Below, one piece after another: positions 36,476-45,901 of a DNA stretch of 64,000 bases. Position 1 is the first letter of the stretch. Each line of letters begins with the position of its first letter. The translations under genes were made by a program, and so were the position numbers. The stretch is from contig JBGSKV010000105.1 of assembly GCA_041740975.1 (NCBI GenBank), forward strand, positions 17,813 to 81,812. Direction: 5' to 3'. This DNA comes from JBGSKV01 sp041740975 (GTDB lineage Bacteria; Bdellovibrionota_B; Oligoflexia; Oligoflexales; JALZUQ01). The notes beneath the pieces were generated by a model. The model searched no databases, was not told the origin of the DNA, and was given only the letters and a program-made list of their open reading frames with translations.

Positions 36476-36789
36476 GGGGTTTTCCTCTAAAAGTGGGAGC
36501 ATCGGCTCCTATCTCCTTGGTTCCTCGGGGAGAAATGCACCGGACTTTAGCGGCGATTGGATAGCTGCCTAAAATTCTTTAGATTTTAAGGGATTATATG
36601 AATAAACCTTACCAAAACCGCAGATATAGCACCTACCGGCTCTTCATCTTTCAGAGTCGACTCTTGATTTTAGGGCAAAAATGACTTCATCGAGAGTTAC
36701 ACCTCTCCCTCGCTCTTTCCTCGCCAGCTCGGAAAAACACGTCGGCAGACACGATCCAGAGCCCTCAAGAGCGAAGCTCGCCGAGGCGC

Positions 36790-37085
36790 GATGGAGGTAA
36801 CAAGTTTGGCGGAGCCTCATTGTTGGAGATTTTGAACTTTGCGAAGTGTTGGTTTAAATCTCCCAGCACTGCATCCCGAGGGGGTTGTGAGCGCAGGACG
36901 CGCGAACACCAGTGCAGCCCGAGCAGGAGCTCTGGTTCAAATAAAAAACCCGGTGGCTAAGCGGGCAAGCGTACCCTCTGGATGCAGTGCTGGGAGATTT
37001 CAACCAACACTTCGTGAAAAATAAAAACTCCGCCTGTGAAAGGCGGAGTAAATTTAGATCTCCGGCCGCGCAGCGGCCGAAGAAT
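36790..37085 (+). repeat. Dispersed structured element, copy B
   Basis: Arms 36842-36882 and 36974-37014 (41 nt each) pair at 39 of 41 positions around a 91-nt core (36883-36973) about 87% identical to that of copy A. The 5' flank ('GGTAAC..GTTTGGCGGAGCCT') and 3' hairpins are shared with A. The arm sequence differs from A at several places and most differences are compensated across the stem. The element fills the gap between the VWA gene start and the pepA stop, and no gene is visible in the 595-nt gap (36476-37097 minus element). The remaining 36480-36790 shows only a small palindrome, GAGTCGACTC at about 36656-36665. Confidence 0.88.
37027..37049 (-). terminator. Terminator of pepA, part of repeat element B
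   Basis: On the minus strand ACTCCGCC, a 7-nt loop and GGCGGAGT are followed by TTTTTATTTTT, about 50 nt after the pepA stop. The closing pair is A-T here but G-C in copies A and C, a compensated change within the terminator stem. A second GC hairpin (CGGCCGC..GCGGCCG, about 37063-37079) lies between it and the stop. Confidence 0.85.
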
Positions 37086-37097
37086 TAGATTCTGGTC

Positions 37098-38645
37098 TTA
37101 ACTACGTTTTTCATAGCGAAGACATGCTTCCGCCATCGTCTTCAAAGCAAATCCCGATCCACCTGGTGACGGGTATCCCACTGCTTTGCATTGCCAAGCC
37201 ACTCCCGCTATATCCAAATGCACCCACTTCGTGTTCTCAACGAACTCCCGTAAGAATATTCCACCGATAATAGTTCCTGCCATCACACCTGGTTTTGCAA
37301 TATTTACGAGATCAGAACAATCACCCTTAATATCTTTTTCCATGTCTGGCCATAAAGGCAGTTGCCAGAAAGGCTCGCCAATATCTTTGGCAATCTTACA
37401 AACATATTCCGCCGATTCGTCGTCATTACTCATGACCGCACCGCCATTATGACCGAGAGCTTGTAGTACAGCGCCCGTCAAAGTTGCGGCGTTGATCATT
37501 AAGGCAGGTTTATAAGTGGTCGCGGCGAAGTTTAAAACATCTGCTAGTACCAAACGACCTTCCGCATCCGTATTGTCAATCATGACTGTTTTACCATTGC
37601 GCGCCGCAATGACGTCCCCTGGCTTCGTCGCTTCCCCCGAAGGCATGTTTTCGGCACAACCAATTATGCCCACCACTTTTGTAGGTGGATTGAGTTGGGA
37701 CAAATAACACATTGCACCCAGGACAGCCGCGCCACCTGACATATCGTATTTCATTTCGCCCATAGACTGGGATGGCTTCAAGCTAATGCCACCTGCGTCG
37801 AACGTCAGACCCTTGCCGATCAAAGCACAAGTTTGTGAATTATCTTTGCCGTCAATTTCCATAACGATCATACGCGCTGGAACTTTCGAGCCGCGAGAAA
37901 CACTTAAAAATAAATGCATATTTTCTTTGAGAAGCGCCGCTTCATCGTAAATTTTACATTTAAACCCATAATCTTTGCCAAGTTCACTGGCAATCAACGC
38001 AAATTGCTCCGTATCCATCCAGTTGGCGGGCGCATCTTGCAGAAATCGCGTCAATAATGTCGCTTTACCCAACGCCAAAGTCTGATCTTTCTTTTCGTCC
38101 GAAATCGTTTCCAAAGAAACCATGGTCACTTTCTTCGGCGGCAATTTGGGGGCTTTTTTGGACGGCGCACGAAAAGCGTTCGTGTCGTAGTTCCCACTCG
38201 CGTAGCCCTCAAAAACACTCAATGCTTCGTAATCTTGCGGCACATGGATGGCAATATCGTCGAGCTTATAAGACGTCAGGCGCTTACCAACTTCGATCCC
38301 CCACTGTCTTGCGAGCTGTTTTGCCGATGACGAACCTTTTACAAGCGGCGTAATCAAATAATGTTTAAAATTGACCGTTAAATGCAGACTTGCACTCTTG
38401 CCGTCCCAATGGGAATTCTCAACAAGTGTTTTGATCTCAGAAGAGTTGGCATCATGACAAAACACTTGGACGGTCGAATCGTCACTGTTTGAGTCTCCGT
38501 CTTTTCCTATTCGTACGCCAATGACATTGAGTTCGCAGGATGAAGAAGCGCTTGTCGCGAATTGCAGGTCCAAATCCTTGCTATACCATTGGTATCCAAC
38601 TGGTAATAATTTCTTCCAATGGTCTAGCGTCAATTTATGCGTCAT
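37098..38645 (-). CDS. pepA: Leucyl aminopeptidase (M17 family)
   Basis: A cytosolic dinuclear-zinc aminopeptidase of 515 residues. The C-terminal catalytic domain is complete: 'ALIGKGLTFDAGGISLKPS' (metal-binding Lys and Asp), 'MKYDMSGGAAVLGAM', and 'DNTDAEGRLVLADVLNFA' with the NTDAEGRL signature. The N-terminal ~170 residues are the variable M17 domain. GAGGAGC stands 8 nt before the ATG. M17 enzymes also act as regulators in some bacteria, but nothing here points to that. Confidence 0.95.
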   Translation of the reverse strand: MTHKLTLDHWKKLLPVGYQWYSKDLDLQFATSASSSCELNVIGVRIGKDGDSNSDDSTVQVFCHDANSSEIKTLVENSHWDGKSASLHLTVNFKHYLITPLVKGSSSAKQLARQWGIEVGKRLTSYKLDDIAIHVPQDYEALSVFEGYASGNYDTNAFRAPSKKAPKLPPKKVTMVSLETISDEKKDQTLALGKATLLTRFLQDAPANWMDTEQFALIASELGKDYGFKCKIYDEAALLKENMHLFLSVSRGSKVPARMIVMEIDGKDNSQTCALIGKGLTFDAGGISLKPSQSMGEMKYDMSGGAAVLGAMCYLSQLNPPTKVVGIIGCAENMPSGEATKPGDVIAARNGKTVMIDNTDAEGRLVLADVLNFAATTYKPALMINAATLTGAVLQALGHNGGAVMSNDDESAEYVCKIAKDIGEPFWQLPLWPDMEKDIKGDCSDLVNIAKPGVMAGTIIGGIFLREFVENTKWVHLDIAGVAWQCKAVGYPSPGGSGFALKTMAEACLRYEKRS

Positions 38646-38741
38646 CTTCGGTGCTCCTCAATCAAAATAATCATCAACGCATAGTTATAACTGATTGAAC
38701 GACATGATGTCCATGAGGGATGGTGACCTGGCCGGGATTGG

Positions 38742-39680
38742 TTAAAGACTCTTCTTTCGAAGGTAAGACAGTGCCAAACCATCGCGCAATCCGACTTTTG
38801 AGGCTTTGAAGGATGAGATTTCAAACTCTTCCATGATTTCGATCAGAATCAACGCACCGGCAATGATCACTTCTGACCGCTTTGCTGAGATATGAAAGGC
38901 TTTTCGAATCTTTTCGGGGGATTTCAGGCGGACAAGATCTTCAAATATTTCATGAAGATCCACCAGCGATACTTCATATTTGTGCAAAGGAACTTTCTCT
39001 TCATCATTCAAATATTTTGATATTTTGGCTAATGCCCGGCCCGTTCCCGAGGAAACAATTGCTTGTTTGATTTTTGCTTTTCGGAACGCTTTCGGCAAAC
39101 TGTCCAGATAATCCGCAACACAGTCCTGCATTTTACGCAAATCGTTGGAGCGAAACAGACGGTCACGAGCGAATTTTTTCGTCAAAATGACACAACCAAT
39201 TGGCAACGACTCAAAACTTGGCCTTCCGTTGGCGCCTGACAGGATCAGTTCAGTCGAACCACCCCCAATATCAATACAGACCGTCGGTTTTTTTGAACAG
39301 TTGAACATCGTTTGAATGCCCGCAAAGACAAGTTTGGCTTCTTGCTTTGGCGATATCACTTTGATGTCCATATTTAAGAGTTTGTTGACACTCTTGATAA
39401 AAGTTCTACCATTGTGCGCCAGTCGAAAAGCGAAAGTTGCTGCGCCAACGTAAACCGGATCAAAGCTCCGACTTTCTTTTTTCATTTCGCGTAACGTATT
39501 CATTAAACGTACTTGAGCTGCCCGAGTCAAATCACCTTTTTGATCAATGGAATCACCCAGGCGGATTGTACGTTTCATACGGAAAAGAGGTGAAAGGTGT
39601 CTGTCATGATCCAAAGTTGCGACGAGGAGATGGACGGAATTAGTTCCGACATCGATTGCGGCAACAGTAGGTGTACCCAT
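38742..39680 (-). CDS. ppx: Ppx/GppA-family exopolyphosphatase
   Basis: 312 residues of the ASKHA phosphatase fold with phosphate loops 'VAAIDVGTNSVHLLVATL' and 'PTVCIDIGGGSTELILSGA', both diagnostic. It is short, lacking the C-terminal HD-like extension of E. coli Ppx, which is common in other phyla. The ATG at 39680 has GAGGG 6 nt upstream; an ATG at 39722 also exists. The gene follows ppk by 55 nt on the same strand, so a polyphosphate-making kinase and a polyphosphate- or pppGpp-degrading phosphatase are coexpressed. Confidence 0.9.
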   Translation of the reverse strand: MGTPTVAAIDVGTNSVHLLVATLDHDRHLSPLFRMKRTIRLGDSIDQKGDLTRAAQVRLMNTLREMKKESRSFDPVYVGAATFAFRLAHNGRTFIKSVNKLLNMDIKVISPKQEAKLVFAGIQTMFNCSKKPTVCIDIGGGSTELILSGANGRPSFESLPIGCVILTKKFARDRLFRSNDLRKMQDCVADYLDSLPKAFRKAKIKQAIVSSGTGRALAKISKYLNDEEKVPLHKYEVSLVDLHEIFEDLVRLKSPEKIRKAFHISAKRSEVIIAGALILIEIMEEFEISSFKASKVGLRDGLALSYLRKKSL

Positions 39681-39735
39681 GGCAGCCCTCAGTTTGAAGA
39701 AGTTCGTCTGATGATATGCCATCCAGCAAATTTAT

Positions 39736-41904
39736 TTAAGTTTTTTTTGCGGCCACAGGTCGTTTGCTGGTTCGCCCTTGATGCTTCGTAATTTTCAAAG
39801 CTTCGTCGTAAGGAAGGGATTTAACGCCGCGAGTTCGCGCGACTTGAATGAGATATTCTTGAGATCGAAACGCTTCGCCCTCACGCTCTTTTTGTCTGTA
39901 CTCTCCGTTGGGCTCCATGACCCAGGCCCTCACGTTGTCTTTGAGACCGGAACCCAAGACCTCGTCTACGAGACCCGACTTTAAAGCTTCAGACTGAATA
40001 GGAGTCATCGCCTCGACGCGACGATCGAAATTGCGCGGCATCCAGTCAGCACTGGACAAATAAACACGTTTCGATCCCCCACTATGGAAGTAGAAGACCC
40101 GGGAATGTTCGAGAAAACGATCAATAATAGAAACGACAGATATATTTTCGCTGAGATCTTTCACCCCAGGGCGCAGTCGACAGATCCCTCGGATGATCAA
40201 TTTGATTGTAACGCCAGCAGAGGAAGCAGCGTACAGCGCGTCGATAACTTCTTCATCAACCAATGAATTCATCTTGGCCATGATAAGTCCATCGCCAGAT
40301 TTTTTGTGAAAATCAATCTCTTGATGAATGAGATCCAAAATTCCTTTTCGCATTCCCAAAGGAGAAATGATCAACTTCTTGAAAGTCGGTACCATAGACT
40401 CTTTAAGCTTTGCTATCTCACCACCTAAAATATTAAATCCGGTCAGAAAATTAAATAAGTTGGCCACATCTTCGCAAATCTGTTGGTCAGAAGTTAGAAT
40501 ACCTATGTCTGTGTAGAGTCGCGCCGTCGAAGTGTTGTAATTGCCTGTGGAGAGATGCGCGTACATCTTGAGCTGTTTACGTTCGCGCTTAATGATCAAC
40601 GTCGATTTGACGTGGGTTTTAAGCCCAACAAATCCAAAAACAACATGTACGCCGGCTCTTTCCAGCTGTTGAGCCCATTCGATATTATTAGACTCATCGA
40701 AGCGGGCTTTCAACTCGACCACCGCCGTAACTTGCTTACCCTTCTCAGCCGCGTTGATAAGTGAGTTCATGATCGGTGAGTCGCCTGAAGTACGATAAAG
40801 CGTTTGTTTTATGGCAATGACTTCTGGATCATCGGCCGCAGCATTCAGAAACTCGACGATAGGATAAAAACTATCGTAAGGGTGATGAAGTAAAATGTCC
40901 TGCTTACGGATCAATGAAAAAATCGACTCACTACTACTGAAAGCCGCAGGTAGCCGCGGATTGAAAGGCTTGAACTTGTCAGGTAATGGGAGATTGTGAA
41001 AAAAACTCAGCGAACTAAGTCCAATCATCCCCGGCATCTTAAAAACGGTTTCTAAATCCACCTTCCAAGTCGAGCAAACTTTAGCTAAGACGTCAGGCTC
41101 AACTTGTTGTGTGATCTCCAAGCGAACTATTTCTTTTTGACGACTTTCTGTCATCTCTTTTTTGACAGCAGCGAGCAAGTCTACAACTTCATTCTCCAAT
41201 AGTTCGTAGTCTAGATTTCGTATCACTCGCATCACAGCCGTGGACTCACACTTGAAGCCCAGAAAGAGACTTTCAATATGATTGGCAATGATATTTTCAA
41301 TGCTAATAAACTTTAGGTCGGCCTTTGAACCAGTTTTGATTTGGTAAAATCTAGGCAGAATTTTTGGAATCTGCACGATACCCAGCAAAGGAAGCAAATC
41401 TTTGCGGGCCGTTTGCGTCTTAAATTTGGAAACCAAATAAATTTCCAAATTCGAAAGAAAAGGTGCGGGGTGGCCAGGGTCAATGGCCATCGGAGTCAAA
41501 ACTGGCTTTATATTTTCATGAAAGTGCTTTTCTATTTCAGATTTATATTTATCCTCGAGAGATCCAAACTCGACGATCTCAATATTTTTCGCCTTCATGG
41601 CAGGCAAGATGATGTCGTGATAGAACTCATATTGTTTTGGAGTGAGACGTTTTACGGTTTTTGCGATTTGTTCATACGATTTGCGCGCCGCTTCGATGTC
41701 AGGATATTCTACTGACGTTAGCTCCTCGGCTATCATGTGCTGTAGGCCTGCCACTCGCACCATGAAGAATTCGTCTAAGTTCGAAGAAAATATAGATAGA
41801 AATTTTACTTTCTCAAGGGTGGGCGTATCGTCACGACGAGCTTCTTCCAGGACACGTTCGTTGAATGCAAGCCAGCTTAATTCGCGATCGATATATTTAT
41901 CCAT
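39736..41904 (-). CDS. ppk: Polyphosphate kinase 1
   Basis: Makes inorganic polyphosphate from ATP. The 722-residue protein has the full PPK1 layout: N-terminal domain starting 'IDRELSWLAFNERVLEEARR', a head domain, and phospholipase-D-like catalytic domains. The phospho-accepting His is in 'KMYAHLSTGNYNTSTARL' (about residue 448), and a second His motif 'FLEHSRVFYFHSGG' is near 590. 'VELKARFDESNNIEWA' is also a family signature. It is the first gene of the ppk-ppx pair. Confidence 0.96.
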   Translation of the reverse strand: MDKYIDRELSWLAFNERVLEEARRDDTPTLEKVKFLSIFSSNLDEFFMVRVAGLQHMIAEELTSVEYPDIEAARKSYEQIAKTVKRLTPKQYEFYHDIILPAMKAKNIEIVEFGSLEDKYKSEIEKHFHENIKPVLTPMAIDPGHPAPFLSNLEIYLVSKFKTQTARKDLLPLLGIVQIPKILPRFYQIKTGSKADLKFISIENIIANHIESLFLGFKCESTAVMRVIRNLDYELLENEVVDLLAAVKKEMTESRQKEIVRLEITQQVEPDVLAKVCSTWKVDLETVFKMPGMIGLSSLSFFHNLPLPDKFKPFNPRLPAAFSSSESIFSLIRKQDILLHHPYDSFYPIVEFLNAAADDPEVIAIKQTLYRTSGDSPIMNSLINAAEKGKQVTAVVELKARFDESNNIEWAQQLERAGVHVVFGFVGLKTHVKSTLIIKRERKQLKMYAHLSTGNYNTSTARLYTDIGILTSDQQICEDVANLFNFLTGFNILGGEIAKLKESMVPTFKKLIISPLGMRKGILDLIHQEIDFHKKSGDGLIMAKMNSLVDEEVIDALYAASSAGVTIKLIIRGICRLRPGVKDLSENISVVSIIDRFLEHSRVFYFHSGGSKRVYLSSADWMPRNFDRRVEAMTPIQSEALKSGLVDEVLGSGLKDNVRAWVMEPNGEYRQKEREGEAFRSQEYLIQVARTRGVKSLPYDEALKITKHQGRTSKRPVAAKKT

Positions 41905-41965
41905 GCAAAGTGAATGACATTTTTTTAGTCAGAGAGCAAGATTAAGTTTTGGCAAAGGCGCGGGA

Positions 41966-41993
41966 TTGACGCAATAAAAACGATTCAAATCAT
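41966..41993 (+). promoter_or_regulatory. Possible promoter of the eno operon
   Basis: TTGACG (41966-41971, 5 of 6), a 16-nt spacer and AATCAT (41988-41993, 4 of 6) about 78 nt before the eno start. Moderate match only. Confidence 0.35.
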
Positions 41994-42070
41994 AGGCAAA
42001 TGCGCCTTGCCTTAAGTATCCGACCGAGCCATATTACCTGACATCAAGTCGACTTTTAGGAGGAGCTGCC

Positions 42071-43330
42071 GTGACTGCCATTGCCCATATTCATGCGCGA
42101 GAAATTTTAGATTCTCGTGGTTTTCCAACCGTTGAGGTCGAGGTCAAAACTGATACCGGAGTGATGGGGCGAGCGGCTGTTCCCTCTGGAGCATCAACCG
42201 GAGAGTTTGAAGCCTGCGAACTTCGAGATGGTGGTGCGCGTTACTTGGGTAAGGGCACCATGAATGCCGTCAAAAATGTAAACACGATCATTGCACCTAA
42301 GCTAAAAGGTGTCGATGTCACTCAACAAGAAAAAATTGACCAGTTAATGATCCAGTTAGATGGGACTGATAATAAATCCAATTTAGGCGCGAACGCTATC
42401 TTAGGAGTTTCTTTGGCGTGCGCGAAAGCCGCCGCTGCATCCGCTAAACTTCCTCTCTATCGGTACCTTGGTCAAGACCACACACCAAAGATCCCCATTC
42501 CAATGATGAATATTTTAAATGGTGGCGCTCATGCTGACAACAACGTCGATTTCCAGGAGATTATGATTATGCCAGTGGGAGCGCCTAGTTTCCGCGAAGC
42601 ACTTCGCTGGGGATCTGAAGTTTTTCACACGCTCAAAAAAGTCCTACTCAAAAACAAACTTGCCACCGGAGTTGGCGATGAAGGTGGCTTCGCACCTGAT
42701 CTGAAGTCCAATGAAGATGCCATCAAACTTGTCCTTGAGGCCGTAAATCAAGCCGGATACACAACCGACCAAATCAAATTAGCCCTAGACGTGGCAGCCT
42801 CTTCCTTCTGTAAAGATGGTAAATATATTCTCGAAGGCGAAGGTAAAACACTAAATTCTGACGAGATGGTCTCTTGGCTCATAGAACTCACCAAGAAATT
42901 TCCCATTGTTTCCATTGAGGATGGTTTAGACGAGCATGATTGGGCTGGTTTTAAGAAATTAACGGCCGCAATCGGCGGAAAAGTCCAAATTGTAGGAGAT
43001 GACCTCTTCGTAACCAATCCTAAGCTATTGAAGCGTGGCATCGAAGAAAAAGCAGCAAATGCAATTTTGATTAAGCTCAATCAGATAGGCACAGTTACGG
43101 AAACAATCGAAGCATTGGACATGGCCAGAGAGCATGGCTTTGCCGCCGTTGTGTCCCATCGCTCGGGTGAAACAGAAGACACAAGCATCGCTGACCTCGC
43201 AGTCGCGGCCGGCTTAGGACAAATCAAAACGGGTTCACTGTGTAGAACGGATCGGGTTTGCAAATATAATCAACTTCTTCGCATTGAAGAGGATTTGGGC
43301 GCCCATGCGTTCTATAAGTTTAAGCATTAA
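42071..43330 (+). CDS. eno: Enolase
   Basis: Glycolytic enzyme converting 2-phosphoglycerate to phosphoenolpyruvate. 'AVPSGASTGEFEACELRDG', 'GANAILGVSLACAKAAA', 'GVGDEGGFAPDLKSNEDA', metal ligands in 'PIVSIEDGLDEHDW' and 'IVGDDLFVTNP', and the signature 'ILIKLNQIGTVTETIEA' followed by 'VSHRSGETEDT' are all present. At 419 residues it is complete. The GTG start follows TTTAGGAGGAGC, a strong ribosome-binding site. Its end overlaps the next gene by 26 nt. Confidence 0.98.
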   Translation: MTAIAHIHAREILDSRGFPTVEVEVKTDTGVMGRAAVPSGASTGEFEACELRDGGARYLGKGTMNAVKNVNTIIAPKLKGVDVTQQEKIDQLMIQLDGTDNKSNLGANAILGVSLACAKAAAASAKLPLYRYLGQDHTPKIPIPMMNILNGGAHADNNVDFQEIMIMPVGAPSFREALRWGSEVFHTLKKVLLKNKLATGVGDEGGFAPDLKSNEDAIKLVLEAVNQAGYTTDQIKLALDVAASSFCKDGKYILEGEGKTLNSDEMVSWLIELTKKFPIVSIEDGLDEHDWAGFKKLTAAIGGKVQIVGDDLFVTNPKLLKRGIEEKAANAILIKLNQIGTVTETIEALDMAREHGFAAVVSHRSGETEDTSIADLAVAAGLGQIKTGSLCRTDRVCKYNQLLRIEEDLGAHAFYKFKH

Positions 43331-44405
43331 GGCGCGCATTATTTTAGCTGTCGTCTTTTTCACCGCGTTGATTCTAATGGCTAGGTCTTTTTATGGTTCT
43401 GATTCGTCTCAAGCTGACTTGGCAAAGAAACCATTTCAGTTAGACGAATTGCAAGCGAAAGATGATCTTGCTGTTTTTACGAAATTTCCGCACCCCTTTG
43501 GTTCCGAATATCAAAAGACCGTTGCGCAATACTTCTTACAGCGCATGCGCGCGATCGGATTTGAGGTGGCACTCCAAAGCTTTGAAGCGGACGTACCTGT
43601 TCCACAAGAACACTCCATGAGCCCCCTGACAAAATCTCTAAAAGGCGAGAATGTCCTTGCCTACGACACTTCGATTTTACAAAAACCGTGCGTTGTCCTT
43701 GTTGGTTCGCACTATGATACAAAAATCGTCCCTGGAATGTCTTATGTTGGCGCAAATGATGGGGGATCCTCTTCCGTACTTCTTATGCAGTTATTGCCCT
43801 ACCTCAACAAAATGACCGCGTCTCTTCCCGTTTCCCAGCAGAGTGAAGCGTGTGGGATTGTATCCGTGTGGTTTGATGGTGAAGAATCGCAGCTCGAGGG
43901 TTGGATGGACGGTGAACTATCACACCCAGCCAGGATAAAAGATAACACCTATGGCAGTCGACATTTTGTAAGTGAACTTTCAGCATGTAGTTGGCATCAA
44001 ACTCCAATGAAATGCTTAGCTTTGGGAGACAAAAAAATTCCAGTCGTTGGACTTGTGCTTTTTGATTTAGTGGGAAGTCGCGACATTGTTTTTAGCCTAG
44101 ACTTGGAATCGACATCGGCATTGTCAAAGGAGTTAGGCGATGCGGCAAAGACTTTAGGGTTAGACGATCGTCTCACTCCTCACTGGACGAATATTGAGGA
44201 TGACCATATTCCCTTTGTGAAAGCCGGGATACCTGCACTGAACATTATCGACTTTACCCACTTAGACACCTGGCATCGAGATGGTGACACGGTCCAAAAT
44301 ATTTCCTTAGAAAGCATAGAAACAGCTGGTATTTTAGGTAGTTATGTCATTAGCCGACTCCTCCTCGCCCCTCAAGATTTTCTAAAATCAGCCGAGAACC
44401 TTTGA
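43305..44405 (+). CDS. Membrane-anchored M28-family glutaminyl-peptide cyclotransferase-like enzyme
   Basis: 366 residues. An N-terminal hydrophobic helix ('ARIILAVVFFTALILMA', about 10-26) anchors or exports it. The M28/QC fold shows 'PCVVLVGSHYDTKIVPGM' (His-x-Asp), 'YVGANDGGSSSVLLMQLLP' (Asp), 'VWFDGEESQLEG' (Glu-Glu), 'EDDHIPFVKAGIPALNIIDF' and 'LDTWHRDGDTVQNI' (His). These match glutaminyl-peptide cyclases, which form N-terminal pyroglutamate, better than plain aminopeptidases. ATG 43305 (GAGGA upstream) is preferred to TTG 43284. It overlaps eno and precedes the STAS gene. Confidence 0.82.
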   Translation: MRSISLSIKARIILAVVFFTALILMARSFYGSDSSQADLAKKPFQLDELQAKDDLAVFTKFPHPFGSEYQKTVAQYFLQRMRAIGFEVALQSFEADVPVPQEHSMSPLTKSLKGENVLAYDTSILQKPCVVLVGSHYDTKIVPGMSYVGANDGGSSSVLLMQLLPYLNKMTASLPVSQQSEACGIVSVWFDGEESQLEGWMDGELSHPARIKDNTYGSRHFVSELSACSWHQTPMKCLALGDKKIPVVGLVLFDLVGSRDIVFSLDLESTSALSKELGDAAKTLGLDDRLTPHWTNIEDDHIPFVKAGIPALNIIDFTHLDTWHRDGDTVQNISLESIETAGILGSYVISRLLLAPQDFLKSAENL

Positions 44406-44467
44406 GACGGAAGTGCCGCCCTAAAGGCGACTACAAGACAGCGCACCACTCATTACGAGCGATCGGC

Positions 44468-44989
44468 ATGAACGAAATCTTACAATTCGGCAAACTCAAT
44501 CTGAAGATCGAGAAAGAACCGCATCAGGTGACTTATCATTTTCAAGGTGAAGTTGACGAACATTTCAATCAAGCTGATGTACCACGCATCAAATCAGAAA
44601 TGATTATTTTTGATTTGAAAGAGATATACAATTTCAATTCTTGCGGTATTCGCGAATGGATATATTTTTTGAATGCTATGCAAGACACTCAAAAAGGTGG
44701 TCAAATAGTATTCCGTCGCTGTTCAGTGACGATGATGGATCAGATCAATATGATCCCAAACACACTTGGCAATGCGACTATCGAATCTTTTTTCGCTCCC
44801 TACTATTGCAACCGCTGCGACATTGGCAATGTTGATAAGCTCATTTACTTTCAAGATAAACAAGAACAGCTTGCTAATTCAGAAGCTCCAAAATTTAACT
44901 GCCCAAAATGTACATCCGAATTAGAATTTGATGCTATTGAAGATGTTTATTTTACCTTTGCCCACGATACGATTCCCAAAGCTGGATAA
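44468..44989 (+). CDS. STAS-like domain protein with C-terminal zinc ribbon
   Basis: 173 residues. The N-terminal ~110 residues look like a STAS/anti-sigma-antagonist fold: 'VTYHFQGEVDEHFNQADVPR', 'MIIFDLKEIYNFNSCGIREW' (core strand with the position usually holding the phosphorylated Ser/Thr as NFNSCG) and 'GGQIVFRRCSVTMMDQI'. The C-terminus has CNRC and CPKC pairs (about 118 and 153), a probable zinc ribbon. ATG 44468 is preferred; an upstream TTG at 44402 overlaps the QC gene. The stop abuts the convergent mtnP stop with no gap. Partner is unknown. Confidence 0.7.
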   Translation: MNEILQFGKLNLKIEKEPHQVTYHFQGEVDEHFNQADVPRIKSEMIIFDLKEIYNFNSCGIREWIYFLNAMQDTQKGGQIVFRRCSVTMMDQINMIPNTLGNATIESFFAPYYCNRCDIGNVDKLIYFQDKQEQLANSEAPKFNCPKCTSELEFDAIEDVYFTFAHDTIPKAG

Positions 44990-45862
44990 TCAAAAATACC
45001 GCGCATACAAGCAATTTAGCCGCCGTTTTTGGTCTTCTGTCATTTGATCAAATGGAGTCAAAACAGAAGTCTTCGCGGAATTCAAAGACTGCGCCTCAGA
45101 GTACTGCGGAAGCAGCTTTGACAAATTGCGAACAATCTTTTGCGCAATGTGACCATTCTTACGCATAATATCTAAAACAGCTTCCACAGATACATGGCCT
45201 TCTGCATCGTTCCAGCAATCAAAATCCGTCACCATCGCCAACAGCGCATAAGACATTTCCGCCTCTTGGGCTAACTTCGCTTCCGGTACTGAGGTCATAC
45301 CAATCACAGAACCTTCCATTGCGCGTCGATAGTATTCAGACTCCGCTTTGGTCGAAAACTGCGGACCTTCCATACAAATATAAGTCCCATTGATGTGCAA
45401 AGTGGATTCTGGCGCTGCACTTTTACGGATTAAGTCTCGCATTTCCTCACAAAACGGGTGAGCGCTACTAAAGTGTCCAACGACGCCTTGGCCCATAAAA
45501 GTTCCAAGCCGGGACTTGCTGGTATGATCAATGATCTGGTCAGGCAAATGGAAATGGCCGGGACGAATATTGGACCGCAAACTTCCCACTGCACTTATAG
45601 CAGCGACATGCGTGACACCTAACATTTTTAAAGCGCAAATATTGGCGCGATAATTCACTTCGTGAGGCAAAAGATGATGCGTCCGTCCATGTCGTGCGAT
45701 GAAGAATACTCGCCTGCTATCCATCTCAATCTCTCGGATCTTATCACTTGGATCACCAAACGGTGTTTCCACCGTGTGTTCATCGATCACTTTGGCATCG
45801 GAAATGCTATAGAGACCCGACCCACCAATAACTCCAAGCTTTGTCTCAAATCGCTGCGCCAC
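44990..45862 (-). CDS. mtnP: S-methyl-5'-thioadenosine phosphorylase
   Basis: A purine-phosphorylase-fold enzyme of methionine salvage, cleaving methylthioadenosine. 'KLGVIGGSGLYSISDAKVID' (phosphate/dinucleotide-like loop), 'VFFIARHGRTHHLLPHEVNY', 'AISAVGSLRSNIRPGHFHLP', 'YICMEGPQFSTKAESEYYR' and 'MTSVPEAKLAQEAEMSYALL' are the MTAP signatures; the HRxP-like and GxMEGP motifs are intact. Start GTG 45862 is chosen because GGAGGA lies 8 nt upstream; a TTG at 45877 is in frame but would sit on that site. Confidence 0.93.
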   Translation of the reverse strand: MAQRFETKLGVIGGSGLYSISDAKVIDEHTVETPFGDPSDKIREIEMDSRRVFFIARHGRTHHLLPHEVNYRANICALKMLGVTHVAAISAVGSLRSNIRPGHFHLPDQIIDHTSKSRLGTFMGQGVVGHFSSAHPFCEEMRDLIRKSAAPESTLHINGTYICMEGPQFSTKAESEYYRRAMEGSVIGMTSVPEAKLAQEAEMSYALLAMVTDFDCWNDAEGHVSVEAVLDIMRKNGHIAQKIVRNLSKLLPQYSEAQSLNSAKTSVLTPFDQMTEDQKRRLNCLYARYF

Positions 45863-45901
45863 TACGAAATCCTCCAAGGATAAACCCGGCGGAGCATATC
45901 G

